Shown: one piece after another, positions 55,735 to 64,000 of the stretch | Layout: each line of letters starts with the position of its first letter | Numbering within the stretch: the stretch's first letter is position 1 | DNA from: Chaetoderma sp. LZ-2023a | Lineage: Eukaryota; Mollusca; Caudofoveata; Chaetodermatida; Chaetodermatidae | Length of the DNA stretch: 64,000 nucleotides | Assembly: GCA_034401795.1 (NCBI GenBank) | Contig: CM067360.1 | Location: 47,524,260 to 47,588,259 of the forward strand | Direction: 5' to 3' | Notes under the pieces: generated by a model | Databases searched by the model: none | The model's input: only the letters and a program-made list of their open reading frames with translations | Told to the model about the DNA's origin: nothing | Translations under genes and position numbers: made by a program

Positions 55735-55950
55735 TTATTTTGAGAACAATTTGACGGAATGTTGCTGCTGGTCAGTCAACTTGTTCTAAAGATAATTAGC
55801 TTAGCGCGCCGCAAACTATCGACTCAGCGAGCAAGGCTCGACTAAGATGTATTACCTGGATAGTCAGGTACACAAAGTGAATTTTGATGTCACAACTCGA
55901 TACAAGATTGCAGAGCGGCTCTTAACTGCAGAACTGTTTTAGCAGCTTTA
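55735..55950. repeat. Inverted partner of 46185-46385
   Basis: It contains TTTTGAGAACAATTTGACGG, ACTATCGACTCAGCGAGCAA, TGTATTACCTGGATAGTC and TTGATGTCACAACTCG, inverted relative to the left partner. Confidence 0.7.
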
Positions 55951-55974
55951 ACGACAACTTTAAAGAATAATAGA

Positions 55975-56195
55975 GTTTTAAAGGATTTCCAGAAAAGTTT
56001 AAGAAAATACAAGATGGTTGCCAGATAAATGGACCAATCAAAATTCTGAATAGAAGTTCCAGAGCCTTAGCACAACAGCATCCTTTCAAGCCAAATTTGG
56101 TTAAAAATCTGCCAAGCGATTTATGAGATACGTTTTAAATCAAAAGTTGACGGACAATGGTGGACGCCATGGCAATAGCTCACATGGCCATTCTG
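55975..56195. repeat. G-type repeat, single unit with end
   Basis: It has ACCAATCAAAATTCTGAATAG and CAGAGCCTTAGCACAACAGC, then GTTGACGGACAATGG and CTCACATGGCCATTCTGGTC, as at the end of array G. Confidence 0.7.
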
Positions 56196-56196
56196 G

Positions 56197-56390
56197 TCAA
56201 GATTGGTCAGGAAAACCTTTACTCTTGCTTAGTAAACATTCATCCATTTATACAGGCCAGAAGAGTACTTTTGAAAATTTACCACTGGAATGACTTATTT
56301 GGTTATCGAGCCAGTCACTAGTGATAAATTTTCAAAAATAGTCTTCTCTTGGCTTGCAAATGGGTATTCCTCAAGACAAGCTAAGCTACC
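56197..56390. repeat. Palindrome family A, full copy
   Basis: GGCCAGAAGAGTACTTTTGA and AATAGTCTTCTCTTGGCTTG are arms, with TTTGGTTATCGAGCCAGTCA at the centre. Confidence 0.85.
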
Positions 56391-56529
56391 ATCAACTTTG
56401 AGTCAAATTGTTTTCAAAATATTCAGCTGGTCCAGAATTGTTGCTCATTGAAATTATTGGTTGGTGGCTTGCAGCAGTCAAACAGTTAATGACAAGTCAA
56501 ACCTCCATTATTGAACATGCCAGGGAGAA

Positions 56530-56559
56530 GTGCGAGCGCGCATGCCTGCCTGCGGATGA

Positions 56560-56593
<34 letters not shown>

Positions 56594-56600
56594 ATGCATG
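56530..56600. repeat. (GTGC)n microsatellite
   Basis: About seven GCGT/GTGC units are followed by GCATGCATG, close to the donor of the exon at 56688. Confidence 0.9.
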
Positions 56601-56687
56601 TGTCTGTGGAATTTCTCATCCAAAATTTGGTTAACACCAGTTAAGTCCATAGGGATCATGCAATCATGATTTCATACCAAAACTTAC

Positions 56688-56910
56688 GTGTCAAGTTCTA
56701 TTGTCGTAAGATCAATTTCTCCTCCTCCCATCGGATCGTCCTGGAATCCTCGATCGTAATCAAAAACACGGACTATCACAGGCTTAAGCACATCCTCAAT
56801 TGGTAAAGAGAATTTTTCATCCCATTGGGGATTCAAGTTTTTATATATAATCTTGCTTTTATACACTTGTTTTGAGCCAATTTTGAACTTGACATACGGG
56901 TCACTGGTAC
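56688..56910 (-). CDS. MCTP: MCTP exon: C2A core
   Basis: This 223-base exon lies between TTTTCTTCAG and GTAAGT. It reads TSDPYVKFKIGSKQVYKS, KIIYKNLNPQWDEKFSLPI, VIVRVFDYDRGFQDDPMGG and EIDLTTIELD. This is the most recognisable MCTP C2A passage: SDPYVKF, Y-K-x-L-N-P-x-W, and the Ca2+ loop D-Y-D...D-D. It joins exon 63361-63256 in phase 1 (the Gly codon of CGTSDPY spans the junction). Confidence 0.97.
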
Positions 56911-56982
56911 CTGAAGAAAAGAATGACAATTGAAGATTCCTGAAATCTATGCAGCTAATACGGCAAGATTTCCGTAAGCCTT

Positions 56983-57207
56983 TAACCCTTGAATTTGTTT
57001 TACAAAATTTTAATTTTCTCTTAAAAAATATCCATTTGCAGACCAAGAGAAGACTATTTTTGAAAGTTTACCACTGGAATGATTGGCTCGGTTATCGAGC
57101 CAGTCATTTCAATGGTAAATTTTCAAAAATAGTCTTCTCTTGGTCTGCAAATGGACATTTCTCAAGACCACTACAAAAGCCGTTTTTGGCTGATATGATG
57201 ATAAAGT
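56983..57207. repeat. Palindrome family A, near-perfect copy
   Basis: Arms with TCCATTTGCAGACCAAGAG and CTCTTGGTCTGCAAATGGAC, and centre GGCTCGGTTATCGAGCCAGT, are inverted with very few mismatches. It lies 73 bases from the C2A exon acceptor. Confidence 0.92.
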
Positions 57208-57299
57208 GTGCTTTATTTGAAAGATTATTACATTTTAAACAAAATTACGCCAGAATAATAACCTCATAGAAATAGCGCAACCAAATATCACCAGATAAA

Positions 57300-57425
57300 G
57301 TTGGTAAAATTGATAATTTTCTCCGCACATCGGGGCGCTGCCATTTTATCGTGTCTAGTGACGTCAACGCCACACCGCCACTAGAAATGACTGGACGTGA
57401 GGTTAATAGATGCGGGTACATAATT
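57300..57425. promoter_or_regulatory. Possible CpG-containing regulatory patch with a CRE-like site
   Basis: In an otherwise AT-rich intron, CACATCGGGGCGCTGCCATT is followed by the perfect CRE palindrome TGACGTCA (about 57359-57366) and AACGCCACACCGCC. No transcript evidence exists here. It could equally be chance. Confidence 0.25.
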
Positions 57426-57429
57426 TAAG

Positions 57430-58275
57430 GAAGTATACATGTATGTAAATGAGAATAGCAACGGAACCGCTGAACCAATTTCAATGATTCTTGAGCCTCC
57501 AAATAGGTGTTGACTTTGAGATTAATATGCTGTAATGGAGGTTAAAATCGAACAAGGCATTCAAAAGTGTGGAATATATAAATATTGGTCATCTAAGATA
57601 CGATTTGAGAATATTTTATCCTTTTTTTTTATTAAATTCAGCATGAGATGGTTTTGTCTTGCATTCTCTATCTATGGAAATACTTTGTGTATTATGATGG
57701 CATAAATAGGAGTGTGCTTAAAGTGGAAGGAAATTGCTATTTTCTTGGCTAATTATAATTTGGCTCACATGAAAATTGCCTGAAATTGCCTATATAATCA
57801 AATGAATTAACATTTTGACATAAAATCAGGGAATATTCCTTGGTTGATCAGCATTGCCCCGCAAGCTGTACTAATTACAATAATTAAGAAATTTTTATGA
57901 AACTTTCCCAGTCATGAGATAATACTATAAAGCATTGGCACGGCAAATTTTGTTATTGTAGCTCTAAAATTTATTTTGATATGGGATGATGGGTAGAGAA
58001 CACAGTGAAATGTGTGTTTGAAATTTTGCTGGCTTAGTTGATCCGCAGAGTGTATTTTGTGACCACTTGTGCGATTCTGACATCCCTAGCATCTGATAAA
58101 TCTTCGAATTTGCAGCTACACATATGCATTAGAATTATTACAATCGGTTCAGTGGTTCCAGTAATATTATCATATGTTTTCTTAGCATATTTATTTACAT
58201 TGTGATCTTGAAATAGCGGTCTCTTGAGCCGGCTAAGTACTTTGACAATACCCATGTGTCAATTGTGCCACTTCA
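57430..58275. other. Intronic stretch with no recognised feature
   Basis: AT-rich. I see no family member, exon or repeat. Confidence 0.5.
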
Positions 58276-58278
58276 TTT

Positions 58279-58420
58279 AACCCATATCACGCTGGTGTAA
58301 AATGCGTAATAGTCTACTTGCAGAGATAGTGCCTGTGTACATTTTGAAAAAAATGTTGCTGAAACATGTTGCGGTCGTACACAGCAATGGCTTCCAGAAG
58401 CATTATCAAAATGAGCACAC
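58279..58420. repeat. Possible degenerate family C palindrome
   Basis: ACCCATATCACGCTGGTGTAA and AATGTTGCTGAAACATGTTG resemble the left half and centre of family C. The right half is not clear. Confidence 0.4.
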
Positions 58421-58627
58421 ACTGATAAGACAGAGAAAATTGAATCTATGATATACAGACTTTGAGACAGCGCTCTATATGTTAACACGCAGTCTTCGTA
58501 TACCTCTTATGTCTGGTGTACTTACAAAGACTAAACTAGTCTGAAACACTTACTAGCTCAACTGTACAATGTCCCAACGATTACAAATTAGCACATGTTA
58601 GGGCCCAAGAAACATGCCTATTTACTT

Positions 58628-58760
58628 ACAGCCTTCACACTCGGCAAAGGTTGGTGCGGTGATGGCATCACAATCTCGTGAACTCTCTCTCTCACATTGT
58701 GAGAAAATGGCTGCGGCCGGGAGACGAAATAATCCCATGTTTACGATGGTATAATTCTTC
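58628..58760 (-). promoter_or_regulatory. Possible alternative first exon or promoter of MCTP
   Basis: On the minus strand a CpG-containing stretch with CGGCCGCAGCCATTTTC (a YY1-like CCATTTTG/C context) runs to a strong donor-like GCTGTAAGTAAAT. An ATG at about 58671 would code MPSPHQPLPSVKA up to it, ending in phase 0, which does not fit the phase-1 start of the next C2A exon. It is therefore at best a non-coding leader. This is weak. Confidence 0.2.
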
Positions 58761-59059
58761 GTATTATTTGCCTAATGTAATTATTTAAGATCCAACATGT
58801 TAGTCATATAATATTCTTTCAAATAAAGTACATTTTTACCCATCCCAGAATTGTCCTTTAATTGGAATATACCATGACCTTTCATCATAAAGTATGCTTC
58901 AAGTCTTCTATGCCTTTGAGCTTTCATATAAACATCAAACGGTTCTTTGGACACATACATGTCTGTGAGGGGAACTTAATTACACGCCAGTTTGATAAAG
59001 ATCTCATCAGTACAACTTGAGTTAGCATCGGAAAATGCAACAATTTCTGAAATTGGGTC

Positions 59060-59091
59060 ATAAAAACATGGCTGGCAGGCAGGCACATGGG

Positions 59092-59130
<39 letters not shown>

Positions 59131-59133
59131 ACG
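59060..59133. repeat. (GGCA)n microsatellite
   Basis: About thirteen GGCA units with one CATG interruption. Confidence 0.95.
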
Positions 59134-59171
59134 TCGTGACATAAGCAAATTCAGTGATTTAGGTCAGGTGA

Positions 59172-59315
59172 CTTAATCCTTTAACACGTACAGACCAGAA
59201 ACAACAAATTTATTAAGATGTAAGAAATATTCTGTTGAGCATTTTTGAAACTAAGAGTTTTGGCAGCAACATGTTTCAGTTGCATTAGTTTCAAAACATC
59301 AAAATCTTGAAATTG
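59172..59315. repeat. Palindrome family B, core subtype, reduced
   Basis: The flank ACCAGAAACAACAAATTTAT, then TCTGTTGAGCATTTTTGAAAC, are paired with GCATTAGTTTCAAAACATC. The inner arm is shortened. Confidence 0.7.
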
Positions 59316-59742
59316 AGACTCTTGCATGTCATGGCTTAAAGGAATGATAACAGAAAATATTAATTCAACAGCCTTTTCGCTAACTCCCATGAAACTTGAT
59401 TTCATTAACCATTAGTGATGTTACCATCCACCAAATGGAACTAACTATAGGCTTTCTGACCAGGTGGGCTAAAAAATAAAGACCTTGTATACCACCAAAA
59501 GATGTACTTAATGTTCAAAATCTTTTTGTCAGTCAAGTATGACTGATTGTTAGCTTACCTGGTCAGAAAGAGTTGACAGGGTGATTGTACACTACCAAAA
59601 GATGTACTTAATGTTCAATCCCCCTATCCAGTTTCATTCAATGTACCTTTCTGTATATGATGTCAATCAGCTAAGCAAAGTGTAGGATGACATCATAATC
59701 ATTATGTCATAAATGATTCTATACTCTTAATAGTCCGACACT

Positions 59743-59753
59743 TTGTACAAATT
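59743..59753 (+). repeat. Target-site duplication, left
   Basis: TTGTACAAATT, identical to 60133-60143. Uninterrupted B copies have this word once. Confidence 0.85.
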
Positions 59754-60132
59754 CGCTATCCGCCAAGAATAGCCACAACACGCCTGCCAAAGGGGCCCCC
59801 CAGCTCAAGCATGGTGGACCCACTCACCGTGCTGCCCGCTATGGAAAGGAAAAGAAGGAGGGTGGAGGAAACTAAGGAGCCCCATCCCTCCATGAGCTGC
59901 CAGAACCCCCAATGGGATAAAACAGGCTACAAAAGGACTGCCATCTCAGAGGAGCAGACCCCTCCGACCCCGAATCAACCATCTGGCGAAGGGCAAAGGA
60001 GTCGCACTGGATCCACCAGCTCCACACGATGGAGCCTGCTGGCATCAACTTGGCAGGGTGAAGGCCCACCCCTTAACACGGATATCGGAAAAAATAACTG
60101 ATACCTGTGGACGTTGTTATTATCCTCCCACG
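59754..60132 (+). mobile_element. Penelope-like element remnant (3' end)
   Basis: The plus strand encodes IWRRAKESHWIHQLHTMEPA then GINLAG at about 59981-60060, nearly the same passage as at 31339-31400. The R..E..WI..L.T..P.G.N pattern is typical of the GIY-YIG C-terminus of Penelope-like elements. No RT is present, so the copy is strongly 5'-truncated. It is flanked by an exact 11-base target duplication. Confidence 0.65.
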
Positions 60133-60143
60133 TTGTACAAATT
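60133..60143 (+). repeat. Target-site duplication, right
   Basis: TTGTACAAATT, identical to 59743-59753. Confidence 0.85.
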
Positions 60144-60374
60144 GTATGTCTCTACTATTTAATAAACATGCTGTTGAATATTTTTAAACTAATTTGACTG
60201 GGCGCTGTTGCTGCCATAGGCAGCAACATCACCCAGTCAAATTAGTCTCAAAATATTCACCAGGTTACCTGTATAGTTTTCTGGAAATTGATAGTCAGGG
60301 AGTTCAGAGATCGATCGATCCCAACACGATCGAGGTGTCGGCAGAGCTTAGCTAGAGATGGGCGGGGCATAGCT

Positions 60375-62850
60375 AACAAGAGGCCCAAGGGGCCTGTGTC
60401 GCTCACCTGGAGCACCATCAATTTTTGTCAAAATTGTTGGTGGGTGGTTTAGCAGTCTTTTAAATGAGTTTGTGGACATTTTTGCAAGTGCAATATGGCC
60501 GCGAAACACACCACATTTTGATTGCCCCACGGCACACATGTTTTTTTGATGGATCAACTTCCTTTGAAAAAATTTTAATGGCCCAAATTTCGGCCCGATC
60601 CCTTCAGTGGTTCTGGAGGAGTCCTTTTCGTGAAAACCAGGTCATCCAAGATGGTCACCGAACCATTTGGTCAAGCAAGTCCTCTTGAACAAACTTGGCT
60701 TACCTCTTGGCCTAGATGAAGATTCCCAAGTGGTTTCCGAGATTTTTAAAGCTATTTCCTGAAATCGGCTGAAATCCAAAATGGCCGCTGGGCAAATTGG
60801 CCGATCGGATTCATTTGAACAAACTTGGATCCTTATGCCCTAAGGATGCTTCCTGCCAAACATAATTGAAATCGACCTGGTAGTTCTCAAGAAGATATTT
60901 TAAATTTCCCATTGCTTTAGCATGGGAGCTTTTGACGAGAAAATTTTCCAAGATGGCTGCCAAACCATTTATCCGACTGTTTCAAAAATTGCAAATTTGA
61001 GCTCAGAATACCCAAAAACATATATAGAACCAATTTTGGCTTCAAAATCCATCAAATAAAAAAATCCAATATGTCCGCCAAACATGCTACATTTTGATTG
61101 GCCCACGGCGGCCATGTTTTTTGACGGAGCAACTTCCCTTGAACAAACTTTAATGGCCCTTAGTCCCTAATCATATCTCCCAAATTTTGGCCTGATCCAT
61201 TCAGCGGTTCTCGAGAAGTCGTTTTCAGGAAAACTAGGTCATCCAAGATGGCTGCCGAACCATTCGGTCAATCAAGTCGTCTTAAACAAGCTTGGTTTAC
61301 CTCTTTGCCTAGATGAGGTTTCATAAGTTTTGAATCGATTCCCCAAGCCGTTTCGTAGAACGAGATTTTTAGACATTTCTAAAAATCAGCCGAATCCAAG
61401 ATGGCCACCGGCCAAATTGGTCGATCGGCTTCGTTTGAACAAAATGAAATCTCTATGCCATAAGGATACTTCCTGCCAAATATAATTCAAACGGGCCCAG
61501 TAGTTCTCGAGAAGACATTTTAAATTTCCCATTGCTTTAGTATGGGAGCTTTTGGCGGGAAAATTATCCAAGATGGCTGCCAAACCATTTATTCGACAGT
61601 TTCGAAAATTGCAAATTTGAGATCGGAATACCCAAAAAACTATATAAAACGAATTTCGGCCTCAAAATCCATCAAATAAAAAAATCCAATATGGCTGCCA
61701 AACACACTATATTTTGATTGGTCCACTGCAGCCATGTTTCCTGACGAATCAACTTCTCTTGAACAAACATTAATCGCCCTTAGTTCCTAATTATATATCA
61801 CAAATTTTGGCCTGATCGCTTCACCAGTTCTGGGGAAGAAGTCGTTTTTGTGAAAACTAGGTCATCCAAGATGGCTGCTGAACCATTTGGTCAATCAAGT
61901 TCCCTTGAACAAACTTGATTCAGCGCTTACCCTAGATCATATTTCATGAGTTTTGAATCGATCCCTCAAATGGTTTGGGAGGAAAAGATTTTTAAAAACA
62001 TTTCTAAAAATTGGCCGAAATCCAAGATGGTCGCTGGCCAAATTGGCCGATCGGGTTCGTTTGAACAAACTTGAATCTCTATGCCTTAAGGATAATTCAT
62101 GTCAAATATAATTAAAATCGGTCCAGTAGTTCTCGAGAAGAAGATATTTTAAATTTCCCATTGCTTTAGCATAGGAGCTTTTGGTGGGAAAATGATCCAA
62201 GATGGCCACCAAACCGTTTATCCGACAGTTTCGAAAATTGTAAATGTGAGATCAGAATACCCAAAAACCTATATAAAACCAATTTCGGCCTCAAAATCCA
62301 TCCAAAAAAAAATCCAATATGGCCGCCAAACATGCTATATTTTGATTGGCCCACGGCGGCTCAACTCACCGGATCAACATCTCTTGAACAAACTTTACTG
62401 GCCCTTAGTCCCTAATCATATCTGCCAAATTTCGGCCTGATCCCTTCAGCAGCTCTGGAGAAGTTATTTTTGCTAAAACTAGGTCAACCAAGATGACTGC
62501 CAAACTATTTGACCAATTAAGTTCCCTTGAACAAATTTGGTTGAGCTCTTGCCCTAGATCATATTTCATGAGGTTTCCTTCAATCCCTCAAGCGGTTTCG
62601 GAGAAGATTTTTAGACGTTTCTAAAAATCTGCCAAAATCCAAGATGGCCACCGGCCTAATTGGCCGATCAGCTTCATTTGAACAAACTTGGATCCCTATG
62701 CCCAAATGATGCTTCCTGCCAAATATAATTGAAATTGGCCCATCGGTTCGTGAGAAGTCGTTTAAAGGAAAAGTTGACGGACGGACGGACACACGACGGA
62801 CGGTCGCCACGACATAAGCTCACTTGGTCTTTCAGGCCAGGTGAGCTAAA
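60375..62850 (+). repeat. K-family element, longest copy (about 2.5 kb)
   Basis: The left end is ACAAGAGGCCCAAGGGGCCT, then GTGTCGCTCACCTGG. The right end has GACGGACGGACGGACACACG, CGCCACGACATAAGCTCACT and TTCAGGCCAGGTGAGCTA. It holds about three to four modules with CCAAGATGGCCGCC-type words. Both tips have small GGCC hairpins. There is no coding frame of note. Confidence 0.92.
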
Positions 62851-62999
62851 AATGGAAACATCAATTGTCTCTCAAACTGTAGGACGAGTTGCAATGACAA
62901 GATTTTTGGGATGTACATACATGCATATGTACAAACGGGACGCAAACATATACCCTTCACCCCACCGATGTGTGCGTGGGGTGGATCGGGCATAAATGT

Positions 63000-63155
63000 T
63001 TCAATAGTGATCTTGAGAGATGTCAATTTTCAAGCCAAGAATACATGTTGAAAACTTACCATTGGCATGGCTGATTGGATAAGGGTCCCCTAGTACAATT
63101 TAAGTGACTGCCTTCTTTAGTATGTACTAAGCAAGTATTTTTAATTTCTTGATCA
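63000..63155. repeat. Palindrome family A, very diverged copy
   Basis: ATGTCAATTTTCAAGCCAAG and ACTTACCATTGGCATGGCTG are recognisable. The right half is unclear. Confidence 0.5.
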
Positions 63156-63255
63156 ATAGGTTGACCTGATTAACATGAATTAATTACTTTAGCAAATATG
63201 ACCAGTAGACAGATGGTCAAGAAATATTGCACACCACCATGACACCAAAACTCAC

Positions 63256-63361
63256 CACAGCTGTCCTTAATGACGAGGTCATGACCTTCCCTGAGAATGA
63301 GCTCGAGTTGGAAAAATGGATATTGTAGATGTGACATGTGACGTTGCCGTAACGCGACCTC
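63256..63361 (-). CDS. MCTP: MCTP exon: start of C2A
   Basis: This 106-base exon lies between TTTGTCTTTCCAG and GTGAGT. It reads EVALRQRHMSHLQYPFFQ, then LELILREGHDLVIKDSCG, ending one base into the Gly codon that is completed in the exon at 56910. Known MCTP proteins have a similar L-x-I-x-L-x-x-G-x-x-L-x-x-x-D-x-x-G-x-S-D-P-Y passage. Upstream exons (variable N-terminus) lie outside the window. Confidence 0.92.
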
Positions 63362-63534
63362 CTGGAAAGACAAAATGACAAACAACTGTAGATCATAGTG
63401 CTATGGCTATGAAGCAATTTCATCTCTGTATTACGCCCATATCATTACAGTTCAACAGATGTCCACTGCATAATAGTGAACTAATATCAAAGCATGGCAG
63501 TAATTTGAACTCCAGCACTGGTATTATTTTGGCC

Positions 63535-63775
63535 AACTTTTATTACCACCCCTTTAAGCCAGCCAAAAATTACTTCTGCAGTCAGGTCTTAACAAAAGAG
63601 ACTATTTAAAAAATTTACCACTGGAATGACTCGCTCAGTAAATGACTGGCTCAATAACCAAGCCAGTCTGGATCGATAACTAAGCCAATCTGGATTGATA
63701 TCCGAGTCAGTCATTATGTAATAAATTTTTAAAAAGTAATCATCCATTTGACTGGAAATACCCATGAGAAATTCA
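63535..63775. repeat. Palindrome family A with an amplified centre
   Basis: Arms CTTTTATTACCACCCCTTTAA (left) and TAATAAATTTTTAAAAAG (right) flank four repeated centre units (TGACTGGCTCAATAACCAAGC and variants), so the loop has been tandemly duplicated. Confidence 0.75.
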
Positions 63776-64000
63776 ACACATTTAATAAATCATAGATCAA
63801 GTTCGACTGGCAAACACTAGCTAACTATAGTTAGCTAAATCCCAGTGGAACCTGAAATAGTTAACTAGATAGCAAAATGGGTAAGGGTGGCAAATCCAGG
63901 TTTATCCATGATTTCCTATTTCAGGGGTAAGAAGAGTATGACGTTAGCTATTAGTATGAGAGGTTCATGCCACGAAGCAACGAGACAATCTGTAGGTTCA

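Larger units (their letters stand above)
59636..60385. repeat. Palindrome family B copy interrupted by a Penelope-like remnant
   Basis: The left arm (59636-59753) and the rest (60133-60385, core about 60172-60260) form one family B copy once the insertion and one target duplication are removed. It is cut again at its right arm by the K element at 60375. Confidence 0.85.
7321..63361 (-). other. MCTP: MCTP-type gene (multiple C2 and transmembrane domain protein), partial at both ends
   Basis: Eleven minus-strand exons between 63361 and 7321 join in consistent phase into about 460 residues covering C2A, a linker, C2B and C2C. Known MCTP proteins bind Ca2+ and anionic lipid through three C2 domains and sit in ER or vesicle membranes by two C-terminal membrane segments. 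Those segments, and the N-terminal exons, are not seen here. The C2A and C2B exons keep the Asp sets SDPY and D-x-D expected for Ca2+ binding. Introns reach 23 kb and are filled with palindromes and retroelements, all non-coding for the host. I cannot tell MCTP1 from MCTP2; invertebrates often have a single gene. Confidence 0.92.

Noticed and set aside
58658..58671. Short coding start MPSPHQPLPSVKA as an alternative MCTP N-terminus
   Set aside because: It ends in phase 0 whereas the next C2A exon (56910) needs phase 1, and there is no family match.
59811..60101. 96-residue plus-strand frame starting MVDPLTVLP as a gene
   Set aside because: The family-like motif WIHQLHTMEP is in a different frame; this frame is a shadow within the Penelope-like remnant.
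59754..60132. Hammerhead ribozyme motif, known in some Penelope-like elements
   Set aside because: I looked for CTGATGA and GAAA core words in both remnants and did not find a matching pair.
1..64000. tRNA, rRNA, CRISPR array or bacterial operon
   Set aside because: No cloverleaf, rRNA core or regularly spaced repeat-spacer pattern was seen; the tandem repeats have no unique spacers.

Overview
This window is animal nuclear DNA. It has exons with GT-AG borders separated by very large introns, dense palindromic repeats, microsatellites, and retroelements of animal type. The repeat style (elements opening with an ACAAGAGGCCCAAGG motif, and arrays ending in GACGGACGG before a hairpin) reminds me of marine molluscs or related lophotrochozoans. 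That assignment is inference and no species is claimed.

The host gene is one minus-strand gene, an MCTP homologue (multiple C2 and transmembrane domain protein). Eleven exons can be placed with reading phases that join without a break, about 460 residues in all: 63361-63256, 56910-56688, 45092-44984, 40228-40175 (tentative), 17484-17308, 16071-15941, 14724-14538, 12195-12141, 10006-9874, 8650-8548 and 7422-7321. They encode C2A, a linker, C2B and C2C. The N-terminal exons lie beyond the right edge of the window. The C-terminal membrane exons lie beyond the left edge or were not found.

Almost everything else is intronic repeat. (1) Two DIRS-type tyrosine-recombinase retrotransposons are present, both coded on the minus strand. 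DIRS-1 (from beyond base 1 to roughly 5.3-6.3 kb) has long open gag, RT-RNase H-methylase-like and recombinase frames. DIRS-2 (46.40-53.85 kb) is decayed but keeps inverted terminal repeats and an internal complementary region. (2) Palindrome family A (about 230 bp) has some 25-30 copies. (3) Palindrome family B (about 90 bp core, up to 390 bp with arms) has some 20 copies. (4) A smaller palindrome, family C, has 3-4 copies. (5) The modular K family starts ACAAGAGGCCCAAGG and has four copies. (6) Other 100-170 bp unit arrays are called D, E, F, G, H and I here. (7) Two remnants carry a motif like the GIY-YIG end of Penelope-like elements. (8) There are tandem repeats and microsatellites.

The insertions can be ordered. 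DIRS-2 sits inside a K copy. Three unrelated arrays (K, H, E) each sit in the centre of a family A palindrome. A Penelope-like remnant with an 11-bp target duplication, and then a K element, interrupt one B copy. A 39-bp satellite has grown inside an arm of another B copy. No tRNA, rRNA or CRISPR was seen, and there is no sign of a bacterial-type operon.
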